Assembly: GCA_947044405.1 (NCBI GenBank)
Contig: CAMRHE010000067.1
Coordinates: 6,453,501-6,517,500 of the forward strand
Length of the DNA stretch: 64,000 nucleotides
Direction of reading: 5' to 3'
Source of the DNA: Leptodactylus fallax
Lineage: Eukaryota > Chordata > Amphibia > Anura > Leptodactylidae
Part shown: piece after piece, positions 23,866-35,760 of the stretch
How positions within the stretch are numbered: the stretch's first letter is position 1
Layout: every line of letters starts with the position of its first letter
Notes under the pieces: model-generated
Database searches by the model: none
What the model was told of the DNA's origin: nothing
Seen by the model: the letters and a program-made list of their open reading frames with translations, nothing else
Made by a program: the position numbers and the translations under genes

Positions 23866-24097
23866 TCATACTAGTGTTCAGGTTTCTTTCCTTTGGGTCT
23901 GTATGCGGACCAAAAAGACGGAGACCCTGTCTGCTTAAAAAAAGAGTTACACGCAGGAACCCGTGGACCCCATAGACTACAGTTTCAGTATAAAACTGGC
24001 AGAGAGAAAATTCCTCCTTGCAGGACTTTTCTCTCCACCGATTTTAGGCGGATTCTACGGCGGATTCTTCTACAGATACTTCAACTCTAGTGTGATT
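23866..24097. mobile_element. Fold-back MITE, GGCTAGGTTCACACC family, diverged
   Basis: The interior carries TGGACCCCATAGACTACAG, GGCAGAGAGAAAA and GGACTTTTCTCTCC, all shared with sister copies. The ends (GTTCATACTAGTGTTCAGG and AACTCTAGTGTGATTCC) are worn. Confidence 0.6.
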
Positions 24098-24832
24098 CCA
24101 GCCATAGTGGTGACAGTCTTTTATTTCGATCCAATACCAATGGATACAACCATAAATGTAGGGACTTACTATGGTCTTGTCAAAAACCCAGCCATAGTTC
24201 CCTTATTGTGGACAGGTCATCAGGAAAGGACACTACATGTACAATAACCTGACCACAATAAGGACATCATGGCGGGGTTTCTGACAAGTCCCAGACCATA
24301 GAAAATTCCTGCATTCATTGTTATATCCATTGGCAACTGATCAAGACAAGAGACTGTCACCACTAAAAAAAAAAATCTTTAAAACTCTCCAAAAATTGTA
24401 ATTATTTATATTTGCAAAAATGTTCAACTTTTCATTGTCTACAAATCTAAATATGGTTCTGTTCAACAAAAAGCAATTTAACCCACCTAATGGTGACTGT
24501 ATGGCAGGGGACAGACCCATTTTACATTGTAAATATACACAGTGTCACTAAACCATGACACCATATTTTTACAATATGTAAAGAAGATTTTTCACTGAAG
24601 CTTATTAATTTATGTTATCAACATTTCTGATATTTGTCAGAAGAAATAAGGATGGCAGACATAGCATTATAAATGTATTTGGATAGACTCCAACCTATTT
24701 TAGATATAGTATACACTTTAATGGAACGTGAGTAACATGGACATGGACCTCTTTATTTGCCTAAAAATGTTATTTTTCAGGTTCCAAAGGTTACTCTTGG
24801 AAATGGGAGCTTTATCAGGATAAATAACATGT

Positions 24833-25052
24833 TACAGTAGGTTCACACCTGCGTTTGGGTTTCTGTTCTTCGGGAACCCAAAAAACGGAAACCCAATCCA
24901 CTTAAAAAGCGGTTTACTGCAGAGACCTGCGAACCCCATAGAATATAATGGGGTCCACCTGGTTTCTGCCTGAGAAATGGCCACATTTTTCAAGCGGAAT
25001 GGGGGATGCAATCCCTGAACGGGCAAAGAGCGCAGATGTGACCCCAGTCTTA
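24833..25052. mobile_element. Fold-back MITE, GGCTAGGTTCACACC family
   Basis: Starts AGTAGGTTCACACCTGCG and ends near GCGCAGATGTGACCCCAGTC. The interior ACGGAAACCCAATCCACTTA and CCCCATAGAATATAATGGGG matches the copy at 41404. Confidence 0.68.
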
Positions 25053-25065
25053 GTATGTAGATTTC

Positions 25066-25237
25066 AGTAGATTTTTTGAGCCAAAGCCAAGAATGGCGAC
25101 AAAAGGAATGAGAAATATGGAGGAAGTTCTTAAACTTCTACCTTCTGCTTAATCCACTACTGGCTCTGGCTCAAAAAATCGCAGCAAAATCTGCAACAAA
25201 AAAAGTTGCGTTTCCGCAACATGGGGACATAGCCTTA
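25066..25237. mobile_element. Fold-back MITE, GCAACGTGGGG family
   Basis: Same family as 33967-34185. The inner arms TTTTTTGAGCCAAAGCCAAG and GCTCTGGCTCAAAAAATCG-like sequence are present, and the right end GTTTCCGCAACATGGGG is intact. The outer left end has decayed. Confidence 0.7.
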
Positions 25238-27297
25238 GTCACATTTGATGGAAGAAAAAGCAGTGATATTTTTTCTAAGAAAACAAAGGACTCCTCAGTA
25301 GAACTTGATGGACTGCATTATAAGTCAAAGAGCTCCATCGGGCACAGTTGGTGCTGTAACATATGGAACCATAAGGTAGATATACAGTACTTTAAGGTTG
25401 CAACAAAGAATCAATGTTAGAAAACAAGATGCTGCATAAAACACATCATCCCTAGAGAGGTTGAGGGTTCAAGGATTACTAACATTGAAAAATATATATA
25501 TATAGTACAAAAAAAAGAAAAATGATGTGTAAAGGAGCAAGAGGAATAATCCCTGAATTTGAGATCATCATAAATTGTAAGCAACTTGAGAATTAATGGA
25601 GACATACGATATAAAATACATATAAACTTCTACCTTAAGTCAACAGGTGACTCAAGGACTGTTATGTGTAGCTATACAAGAGTGTTCTATAATGCAAGCT
25701 ATATACATTTATGATAAATGTCTTGTCCTGCTCTTTGTGTTAAGTGGATGACGGAGAGTGGGATAAGAGAACCCACAGCAGAGACTTAAGGAACCTGAAT
25801 AGCATATTGGTCTTTCTTTTGCTTTGTGGTGACTATATAGAAGAGCAAGACACTAAAAGAAAAATACTCAAGGAACTTCAGATCATAGTAAATCGTAAAC
25901 AACCTGAGAAGTGATAGAAACATAAGCTAAAATTTAACCGAGTTTTTATGTTAAACATGTTTGACATTTGTTTTTATTTTCCATGAAAAAGACTAAAATT
26001 ATCTGTATTTTAAAAAGTACCATATCCTGCAATTTTCACTCTGGCCGCTATAACTAATAATTTACATTACATTGCAGCATTTACACCACAGGTAAGAGGT
26101 GTCTATGGCTATAACTATGCTGTAAAGTATATCACTAAATGCAAAATGGCCGCCTCCATTAATAATGTAAAGAAAACAGAATACAAAAATCTTCAATCAG
26201 AAAATAAAAATAGATTAGAAAAGCATAATATAGTTTACTATCTGGGTATAATAAATAAATTAAAAAATTGGCAATAGATTCCTTGTAAGTCACAAGTGAG
26301 ACTCAAGATTTTTGATCTTTCATAAAAACAATAATTAAATGTTATTACATAATATGTAATTATCTTAGCTTATATTTTATTGTTACTCCTTTGACCTTAT
26401 GTTTAATGGAAGTATTATTTATAACAGCAACTCAATAAAATTACATGTAGTTAAACCACATAAAATGTTGAATCATTTTATTTTTTTAAGAAGTACTCTG
26501 GTGATTTTTTTCTTAGGTCAAAGAGTGACGAAATCAGGCAATACCTTTTAGAGGCTAACTGAGTATTTCGGAAGTCTAGCTTCCTTCATGGTGTTATACA
26601 AGAACTGAAAATTTCAGATTTTTTATACCCTATACACATGGTCTTCAAAGGATTTTAGAGATTTTAGGTCAAAGGAGTAGTAATAAAATATAAACTGACG
26701 TTTAGCTAATAACAGTAAGGCCTAATGCACATGCAGGCCGATGCTCTTTTGAGGGGGCGTCCGATGGTCCGTTCCGTTCTGATGCACATAGACTAGGTCC
26801 TATCATGCTCCATGTCATTGGAAGAGAATGCATCAAAAGCCCCTATAGAGGTAAGTACATCACGGAGTGCACTGCAAGATCACTCCAAATACATTCCGTT
26901 GCAAAGTCGGCGCTACATCGGGCAGAACACCAATTTAATTTATGGGTTCACCATTTTATGCATTACATCTAGTCGGGGCAAATAAAATGTTTTTAAAGAC
27001 GTACTCAGGTGATCTATTTTATTTTTTTTTTTATGTACCTATTGCCCCCATATATATAATTAGTTTAGTATCACCTATTTTGGTTCCCTAAATATATACC
27101 AGTACTTATAGGAGGAGATTTCCTGGCATACAAGGCATGAAAAAGTCTAAAATTTTTGAGTACAAGTATTTGAACACAAATTTTAATCTTTTTTTTTTCA
27201 TCTGCTCCGCCATCCTGATCCCTTTCCTGATTTGGACTGAGCCACCTGGCTGCCGGATTTATGATAATTTTCGCTAGTTTACTGGCGTAAATGATGC

Positions 27298-27338
27298 CTG
27301 AAATCTACCCCCAGCTTTGAGCTGGGGGTAGATTTCAG
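27298..27338. repeat. Perfect 19-bp hairpin
   Basis: CTGAAATCTACCCCCAGCT (27298-27316) and its exact reverse complement (27320-27338) flank TTG. It lies in a dispersed repeat, with diverged relatives near 36563 and 48009. Confidence 0.92.
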
Positions 27339-27842
27339 TGCAGGCACATGGCCCCTTGGTCCCTCCACCAGTGCAGGGGATTTGAAGACTGGCGTTGAAA
27401 ACACCAATCTACATAAATCTCCCTCACAATCTCTTAGATTATACAGGATAATATAGAGAGATAATTGCACTGGCTCACAGCAGGTAGATATGGTACAGTC
27501 CCTAGCTGTCCATGTGATGCTGTGCTGATGCATCATGGGATTGAGAGAACAAAGAGAAAGAGAAATATTAAAGCTAAGATGGTGGAGCTGGGGAGAAACT
27601 GGAATGTGGGAATATGAGCATACACATAAAAAAACCTGGGGACAGGGATTGTAAAATGGTTTTTTGCTGGACTTCTTTTTTAATGTATGGCTACATGTAC
27701 ATATTGCAGATTGCACTTATTTCAGGGGGTGAAATTAGCACCAAAATCCAAAATTTTAGTGCGGAAAATCTGCAGCATGTACCTTAACATGCATCCCTAG
27801 GATGCCGTGACCACGACTTCTGGTCGCAAAAAAGTCGAACAT

Positions 27843-28126
27843 TGTTAGGTAACAAAGGAGCTTTTCATCTGTTGTTTATGGCAGTTGCGGCACCCTCTGG
27901 TTGCAATGTGACTCCATGAGTGAGGGAGTCGCAGGGCAACACAGCGATCTTTGGTCACATAAAAAAAGTCGGCACCAAAGTTGCTGTGTGGCCCTAGCCT
28001 AAAGCTTGTCATGAGGCAGTTGAGCTTCCACTTTAAGTTCCTGTGTCGAAATGCAAAATCTGTACCAGGTCCCCCACCCACAAGTGGTGTCGTGTTAGGT
28101 AACAAAGGAGCTTTTCATCTGTTGTT
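27843..28126 (+). repeat. 34-bp exact direct repeats, 250 bp apart
   Basis: TGTTAGGTAACAAAGGAGCT followed by TTTCATCTGTTGTT occurs at 27843-27876 and 28093-28126. The intervening 216 bp includes GGTCACATAAAAAAAGTCGG, part of a likely MITE. The right copy is 30 bp from a PTPRN2 splice donor. Confidence 0.9.
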
Positions 28127-28155
28127 AAATCTGTTGGTTTAAGAATGATACTCAC

Positions 28156-28303
28156 ATGTGACAACTGAGAGAGATCGGTTCTTGGCGGCATTCTCCTCCT
28201 TCTGCGCTATGTTTGTTGCAGTAAGGTCTGCTTGATATGCACATAGAGCTTCCCATTCTTTTTCCAGACGATTCTTATTCTTCAAGTGATCTTCCATATA
28301 TGA
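28156..28303 (-). CDS. PTPRN2: PTPRN2 coding exon, start of phosphatase-like domain
   Basis: This 148-bp exon encodes 49 codons plus one base. It begins [20 protein letters not shown] and ends KNRSLSVVT. It covers the N-terminal helices of the phosphatase-like domain ([12 protein letters not shown]) and the start of the loop that contacts phosphotyrosine in active family members. The middle part, around [18 protein letters not shown], is the most divergent, as expected for this linker. The acceptor is TTCTAG, the donor is T|GTGAGT. The leftover T joins AT of the next exon to give Tyr (TAT), so the frame is confirmed across the intron. A 34-bp direct repeat lies just beyond the donor (27843-28126). 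Confidence 0.95.
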
Positions 28304-28524
28304 CTAGAATAAAACAGAAAAAAAATAAAATTCCAAATTTTATTTCTCACAAAATATTTTTACATTTGAAATTCAATTGTAAAAATCTAATCTCCCCTCC
28401 TGAGAGAATTTACTATGCTGCTGTGTTACACTGTTGTTACTTAAGGGTCTGATCTGTATAGAATTAATACAGACCAATTGTGTTCAACTGAAATTGGGAG
28501 AAGTGCAAATTGTGACCAGATTCA

Positions 28525-28727
28525 TGCTGAGGCCCCACGTTGCGAAAAGCTGCTTTTTTTGTTGCAGATTTTCCTACAGTTTTTTGAGCCAAATCCAGGA
28601 GTGGCTATAAAAGGAATACGAAATATAAAAGGGAGCTCTTATACTTCTCCCTACTGGTCAATCCACTGCTGGCTTTGGCTCAAAGAACTGCAGCAAAATC
28701 AGCAAAAAAAATCTCCCTATTTCTAGG
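28525..28727. mobile_element. Fold-back MITE, GCAACGTGGGG family
   Basis: The left end GCTGAGGCCCCACGTTGCG is well kept. The inner arms around TTTTTTGAGCCAAATCCAGG and CTGGCTTTGGCTCAAAG pair. The outer right end is degraded. Confidence 0.7.
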
Positions 28728-30565
28728 CCTTATTTGCTACTTTTTATGAAAGCGGGTGGAGCAATGTGGAGACCAAGGTGTGCTGGGACAGAGTGCCTTG
28801 CCCTTAAAAATTTACTATAAGGCCCCTTGCAGACAACCGTGGCTGTGGTCAGTGTGCTATCTGTGTATTTCATGGATAGCACACTGACCCCTTCTTTTCT
28901 ATGGGCCCATGTGTGGGCCGACAGTCTGGGTTGCATCAGATAGGACATGTCCTATTCCTGTCCTATTTTGCGGCCCTTGCTTCTGTGGCTCCTATTCATT
29001 TAATGAAAGTAGCCGTGGAAGCACAGCCAGTGCACGGGCAGCACACGGGGGACATCACCGTGTCCCCCGTGTGCGGCCCGTGCTTTTAATTCACAGCAGG
29101 CCGGCTGTAGCACGGTCATCTGCAACCGGCCTAAGGCCAAGGATACATGTAGTGAAACACAGCAAAAAAAATAAGGCAGAGGAAAATAAAACACAACAAA
29201 AATACTTGCGTTTTTCAGTACTTTTTTGCAGTGTCCCCATATCATATAAGTCTATTTCTGCAGGTAAAATTAATATGCTGCGTTTCTAAAAAAAAAAAAA
29301 CATTTCTGCAGTGGATTTTTTTTTGTCTGCAATTTGTGAATAAGATGAAAAAAAAGTCTCACTCACTTTGCAGGTACTGTACAACGCAGCTAAAAATGCT
29401 GCGTTTCCACAACGTGTGACCTAAATCTAATTCACAGCAGAAAATGTGTGTGTGGTTATACCAAAAAATCTACGCCCGTCCCTGATTAATGTAGATTTTA
29501 ATTTAATTATTAAGAGGCCCCAGTTTCTTAATAATTCAGGCACATCTAGGACCAGCGGGAGAGTTGATTAAGAATAGCGTACAAAACATCAGTCTTATAC
29601 ATTCCCCCCTGATGTGTTTCTCTGCTGTGGTTTTTTTTTTCACAATTTCGATGTGTTTTTCAGATTCATAAATAAGGATATCATAAAAGAGCTGCTCAAT
29701 CGATTGATCTGTCGAGGGCACAAGTGATAAAAATTCCCATAAAAATTCAAACTAATACGAGTCGGGTGTTTTTGTTTTTTTTATATGTGGCTTTTTTTGT
29801 TCTAAACACAGCATGCTCTACGTATGGCATTTTTTCAGGTTTTAAAAAAAAAAAATTAAAAAATGAATGTCAAAAACTACGCCAAAAAATGTCATGTGTT
29901 TCCATTTAAAAAAATGGAGAATTTGTGTTTTGTCCTAAAGATATAGAGCACCAAGCACACACTGATAAAAGGCTCAACATTATATATTCTTATCATTTCT
30001 TACAAGATGCTAAAATTATAATAGCAGGTTTGTGGCAATATAGTATAATAGAAGAATTTCCAACAAGTTGCCTTTTTTTTTTTAATTACATAAAATTCTA
30101 CATTTCTAGCTCATTGCATAAAAATGTAAGACTTGTCAAGCATGCTATCAGTCACAAAATACTTTGAAAATGCCTAGGGGGCATAATATATTGTAATCAA
30201 GGGTAAATGCCAGTTGGCATCTTTTGTATCTCTTGACGAAACCTGCTGGTTAATAATTTGTGTCCACAGCATGACATAGCCCTGGTGGAGGTTGAGTACT
30301 GTGCCCTTTCTATTAAGTGAAAGAAGAAATGCCTAATTAGAATATTTGATTGGTAAATAAATTCATAGTGCCCTCAAATGCCACTTACAGTACTGATTTT
30401 AATTATGTTTCAATTACGTTCTTAGACGTTCTGAATACTGATGATGGTTACAAGAGCTGGCACTGTCTGGATGAGAGCATTCACAAACAGCATATGAGAC
30501 ACATTATGTGTCTCAACGTGGTTAAAGGGATACTGATCCCAGAGCTATTTCCACTAAAAATTTAG

Positions 30566-31395
30566 CTCTTTTTTTTTTTAATAAATAACAAAATTCAAAA
30601 AAATATATATAGTTTAAAAAATCTCTTAATATCTATGGGCTTATTTCGATTCATTCATATGTAATTATGGGTTTATTTTTATTATTATTTAATTTTTTGT
30701 ATATTTTTTAACTTTTAACTACCAGTATCTATTTATATCTATGGGTTTATATTTAATTTTTAATTACCAATTCATATCTGAGTTTATTTTAATGTTTTAA
30801 TTATCAATTGATATCTAAGGGTTTATTTTTTTATATTATGAATTGATATTTATAGGTTTACTTTTTAGTTTTAATTATCTATTGATATCCATGGGTTTAT
30901 TTTTTTATCTATTTTTTTTAATTTTATATATTTTTATTTTAATTACCAGTATCTACTTACATCTATGACTTTTTGTTTTATTTTTTAATTATATATTGAT
31001 ATCTATGGGTTTCTTTTTTATCATCTATTTTTTTATATTTTTTGTATCTATTTTTTAATTAACATTATGTATTTACATCTAGGGGTTTATGTTTTATTTT
31101 TTAATTAACTATTGATATCCATGGGTTTATTTATTTTTTATTTATTTTTTTTTTTATTTTATTTTATCTATTTTAATTTTTTTTTTTATTAAAAGTATCT
31201 ACTTACATCTATGGCTTTTTGTTTTATTTTTTAATTATATATTGATATCTATAGGTTTCCTTTTTTATCATCTATTTTTTATATTTTTTTAATCTATTTT
31301 TAATTAAAATTATCTATTGATATCTATGGGTTTATTTTTTATTTTTAATGATCTATTAATATCTATGGGTTATTTTTAATTTTTGATTATTTATA
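30566..31395 (+). repeat. AT-rich tandem array
   Basis: About 15 diverged copies of a 45-60 bp unit built on TTGATATCTATGGGTTTATT and a T-rich spacer. Nothing codes here. Confidence 0.88.
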
Positions 31396-32256
31396 TCCTT
31401 TGAAGGGTTCATTATGTGCCGCTTGTACCTTTTGTTGCATATGTTTTCACTGTGGTCAGTGTTTTGTATGGTCAAAATGCGCACTAAATGATCCATTATT
31501 TATGACCATCTATAGCAAGGCAGTATTATTCCTTAAGTACACAAGCAATTGCCTTATGATATGCAACACAACAAGGAACACTACTGCACACAGCATTTTG
31601 AGCCTTTAAGTTCTAGCGGAAATTGTGTTCACAGATATTTCCCTCTAAAAGAAGTGAATTTAGTGCTTCTAGGGGAATATTAGACCCAATATAAAACAGC
31701 CAGTCAAGCTACGTTTCTTTAAAATGATATGGCATATGGTATACATTTTTTATACATCGGTCTGCATTACCCCTATTCAATATTAGGCCTTATTCACACG
31801 AACATCAAAAATGGCTGTGTGATGTCCATTTTTGTAACAGCCATTTCAATGTGTATATTCGCATTTACGTTTATTTCATGTGAATTCTATGGCATGTCCC
31901 ATTTTTACGGATCTCTCAAGAGACTCAAATCTATGAAAGATCTGGATGTAAACGGGCCTTTACAAAAAATAACCTTTTTTCAGTTTTTCATGCTTGTTTT
32001 TTCAGTGTTTGTATGAATGTAGTCTAAACGTGATGACATTAGGTGACTTTTTTTTTCCCACTACATTCTGATAACTTTTAATTCTTTTTATACATTTGGG
32101 TCAATTTCCATAATCTGCCTCCTGTTTTTGGGATATTTCAGGGCCTGTCATATCATTGATTAAATAGGGATCATCTAGTTGCAATATTATTTTTTCTTCT
32201 CCTGTATTTTGACTCATAAAAAAGTAATACAAATAAATAACATAAAACATAGAATT

Positions 32257-32425
32257 AAGGCTAGGTTCACAACTGCGCTGGGCTCCCCGTGGCTCAGGTC
32301 CGTCGGGGGAACAAATGGCGGAGAGCCTGTCCGCTAAAACAGCGGTTACCTGTAGGACTTTTCTCTCTGCTGATTCTCGGCAGAGTCTCCAACAGAGACT
32401 CCGACGCAGATGTAAACCTAGCCTT
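32257..32425. mobile_element. Fold-back MITE, GGCTAGGTTCACACC family
   Basis: The ends AAGGCTAGGTTCACAACTGC and GCAGATGTAAACCTAGCCTT are clear inverted repeats of about 20 bp. Confidence 0.75.
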
Positions 32426-32548
32426 AGAAAATTAGAAAAAAAGCTTTTTGAGTTAAAAATTACAGAATGCTAATTTGTGACAGTATATATGCAAATGATA
32501 CATAAAATTGTTAGGAATGAAAGGATTCATCAATGATATAAAAAAAAC

Positions 32549-32735
32549 AAGGACAACATCTGCAAGGAGTTTGTATGTTCTCCCCGTGTTTGCGTAGGTT
32601 TCCTCTGAGTACTCCGGTTTCCTTCCACACTCCAAAGACATACTGATAGGGAATTTATATTGTGAGCCCTATATGAGACAATGTCTGTCAAGCGTTGCGG
32701 AATATGATGGTGCTATACAAGACAAATAACAATAA
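32549..32735 (-). repeat. Vertebrate interspersed repeat (GGAAACC...GAGAACATACAAACTCC type)
   Basis: On the minus strand it reads GGAAACCGGAGTACTCAGAG and ACACGGGGAGAACATACAAA, a sequence common in fish and amphibian genomes. It probably belongs to a non-LTR element tail; the family is uncertain. Confidence 0.65.
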
Positions 32736-33609
32736 CAACGAAATTGCTTCAGTGTGAACAAGGTCATAGCCTTACATTTCTATAGTTAGTCATTGCTACT
32801 GAACCTAAGATGCAGTTTTTTTCTAGTATAACTATACTCTTGGACAAATCATTCCAGGATATTCATTAGCGTAGAGGGAATGTAAGGGTTAAACCCATTG
32901 TACAATGGCTCTTATAAGAAGACTCAGGGGCAGCAGTTTTTAATTAACTCCATGTTACAACACAGATGGCTCAGTCTAAGACTCCACCAGATTAACGGAT
33001 TTTTGGTAACACAGGAATATCCATGAAATCTGTCTTTGTAACAGCTCTGATAGCAAAAGCTGACAACTGATTATCGCCGAGTACAAGCCCACTATTCCAC
33101 CCCCTCTGTTATTTTGTGTCATTGAGCAAATGGTGCAGCAGCTTCTTTTACAATGTCAGCTGGAAGCTATAGCGCTCACATATTTGTGAATAACTGCAAC
33201 TTTAATACTATAACACAAGTCTATTGTTCTACAGGGATCTGTGTACAGTATATCTTTGGTCATATACAAGATTTAAAGTAGTATAACAGGGTATAGAGTG
33301 ATGGCATAGCGCTAGGATGTATCATAACTTCATGATCGGGCACCCACCGATCCTGGGAATGAAGAGGATGCAGCCCTGGTGTAGCACCAGTGGTGGATAA
33401 TCTAGAGGACCCCTGTGCAGGAACAGTATATGGATCCCTTTTTTATTCCACAAGCTTTTATACAGCACCAACCTTATGTCTCTCTAAGGCAAAGGCCACT
33501 TTTGGCTGCGTTTTACAGTGCCAGCACAGAGAATGAGATTTTGTGTGATCTCATCCACACATTGCTGAAAAAAAATCCTGCATTTTCTAAAAGTTATCTG
33601 GAGAAGAGA

Positions 33610-34268
33610 AGGTGATGGTCATGCCAACAGTAAAGCACTCTGAGACCATTATTGTGTGGGGTGGCTTTTCATCCAAAGAAAGGGGGCTTGCTCACAATTT
33701 GCCTAAGAACATTGCCATGAATAAAGAATGGTATCTAAATATCCAAGAGCAACTATTCCCAACCATCCAGGAGAAGTTTGGTGATGAACAATGCTTTTTC
33801 CAGCACTATGGGACACCATGTCATGAGGCAAAAGTGATAACCATATGACTCGATGAACAAGACATTGAAGATTTGGATCCCCAGATTTCAATCAAAATTG
33901 AGGTGAATCCTCAAAAAAACAGATGTACAAACAAAAACAGAGAAATGTAAGAATGGGTCACCATCAGGCTACGGCCCCACGTTGCAGAAAAGCAGCTTTT
34001 TTTGTTGCAGATTTTGTTGAGGTTTTTTGAGCCAAAGCCAGGAGTGGATTGAGAAGAAGGGAGAAGTATAAGAGCCTCCTATATATTTCTCATTCCTTTT
34101 GTAGCCATTCTTGGCTTTGGCTCAAAAAACCACAACAAAATCTGCAACAAAAAAAGCTGCGTTTCCGCAACGTGGGGCCTCAGCCTCAGTCGGGATTTGG
34201 CCCAGAAGTTGATATCCCGAATGTCAGGGTGAATTATAGAAGTCTTGAAAGATAAGGGTCAGCACTGA
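33610..34268 (+). pseudogene. Decayed DD35E-type Tc1 transposase, split by a MITE
   Basis: The stretch from MPTVKHSETIIVWGGF to FFQHYGTPCHEAKVIT aligns residue by residue with the intact transposase at 2231-3247. The second catalytic Asp (FQHD) is Tyr here, and a TGA stop follows the VIT. The match continues in broken frame to GAATGGGTCACCATCA. It is interrupted by a MITE at 33967-34185 and resumes at GTCGGGATTTGGCCCAGAAG. No convincing inverted ends were seen. It is an older, dead relative of the complete element. Confidence 0.88.
33967..34185. mobile_element. Fold-back MITE inserted in the dead Tc1, TCA target duplication
   Basis: The ends GGCTACGGCCCCACGTTGC and GCAACGTGGGGCCTCAGCC are inverted repeats, and TTTTTTGAGCCAAAGCCAG pairs with CTTGGCTTTGGCTCAAAAA inside. 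TCA precedes (33964-33966) and follows (34186-34188). Removing the element and one TCA restores the Tc1 reading, so the borders are well supported. Confidence 0.88.
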
Positions 34269-35054
34269 CCTAGATTAATAGTTAGACAGTGTAAACTTAG
34301 ACGGTTAATCTGAAAATGTGCCAGCTTTATCACAGTGGCTGATGTTGGATGGTAAATTCTGGCGTACCTTTACACTGTCCAGTCTGTTTATTCCATCTTA
34401 GAGCCACTTTTGGCTCATTTTGAGCCAGAACACAATCTTGACACATCTTTAGCACCTTGTGTCACATTTGTACCACTCCCTTTTTCCCCCTGAAAATCCA
34501 CACCCACACATCTAGCAATTGAAAAAATTTTAGCCCAAAAAAGACACACCAAAGATGCACCAAATTTACACCAGTGTCTACCACTAACCACAATAGTAAA
34601 TCTGGACCAGAGTCTTTGCATAAACTTAATGTATTTGTCAATAAAGGTGTAAAAAGTAATGAAATACTTATAATTGTGTTTCACTTGCGCCGCGGACTTG
34701 GAACCTGCAGCATGTCAATTATTGCTGTGGGTTTCAGAAAGTCAGGTCAGCCACACAAGAAGGCGCATGCAATAGCTGTGATGGAAAACAGACAATTGTA
34801 GCTGCTTTGTTCCATGGGCACAGCTGCTGTGGGATGTCCGCTACAGAAATCTATCACCAGGCCATCCTGTGTGGCTTTAGCCTAATCTTTTCTACTTTCG
34901 GCTCCCAGCTGGGTGAGAAGGGGTAATGTCCCTCATTAGGGAGAGACTGGACTAGGGACTTATTAGACAGTGCATGCCCTGCTAAGAATTCTGGGTAAGA
35001 AATATGCAAATAAGACCTCACTGGTGAAGAAGAGGAAGTTGCTCCTAGTACCCC

Positions 35055-35224
35055 CTATTGGAAGGAAGCTCCCTATAGATTAATACCTGGTTTTCAATGA
35101 AACCTAAGGTCATAATCTGGGAATAATAGCCAAACCAGTAGGAGGTATACGGTCTTGGTTAATATTCCCAGATTATGCCTTTAGGTTTCGTTGTATTAAT
35201 CTATAGGGAGCTCCCTTCCAATAG
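35055..35224. repeat. Long hairpin repeat
   Basis: 32-bp outer arms (35055-35086 and 35193-35224, one mismatch, containing AGCTCCCTATAGATTAATAC) and 26-bp inner arms (35099-35124 and 35164-35189, containing CATAATCTGGGAAT) are arranged as one stem. Confidence 0.85.
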
Positions 35225-35589
35225 ATGGCTGCCAAGGCAGTTGTTGAAATCTTTGTAAGATGGCAGACTATATCCCCCAAAATGCACTGACAGAGTATCT
35301 CCGGTTTTGCAAATTCTCATGTTATTTTACAGCTCCTCCACAAACACTTTTTTGTCTTTCAAAATGGAATTTTGAATAAAATAAAGATAAGAATGTTGTT
35401 AACTTGTATTGATTTCTGACTTGGCTCGGCCTGCAGACCCCACCAGGAGCTGTCATCACCGATTGTATGTTTTTCTGAGAGTTGTCGTTTTTTTGGCATA
35501 CAACAATACTGCTAAGAGATGAATAGTTGAGGCTTCATATCTGACCATACTTGGGCTTATGCCTAAATCCTACAATGGAGTGAGTTGAC

Positions 35590-35760
35590 TACAAGGGGAA
35601 GGACACACGTTCAGGTTTTTTAATGCATTTTTGAAAGCAGATGTGGATCATAAAGAGTTAGAATGTATAAAGGACAGATGGTACTTCTCTTTTGTCTTAT
35701 AACCCACTCCTGGATTTGGCTTCAAAAACTGCATAGAAAAACTGTATGTGTCCTTATCTC
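35590..35760. repeat. Fold-back repeat, sister of 62180-62365
   Basis: CAGGTTTTTTAATGCATTTT and TGGATTTGGCTTCAAAAAC recur in modified form at 62190-62340. Confidence 0.5.

Larger units (their letters stand above)
23292..28155 (-). other. PTPRN2: PTPRN2 intron, 4.9 kb
   Basis: Contains two GGTTCACACC-type fold-back MITEs (23866-24097, 24833-25052), a GCAACGTGGGG-type MITE (25066-25237), a possible diverged MITE at about 26715-26935 and a perfect hairpin at 27298-27338. 25240-26540 is AT-rich with nothing I can name. Confidence 0.85.

Noticed and set aside
27279..27716. 145-residue minus-strand frame
   Set aside because: Its C-terminal end runs over the 19-bp hairpin repeat and nothing in it resembles a known domain.
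28490..28730. Small non-coding gene suggested by strong local pairing
   Set aside because: The pairing is explained by a MITE with sister copies at four other sites.
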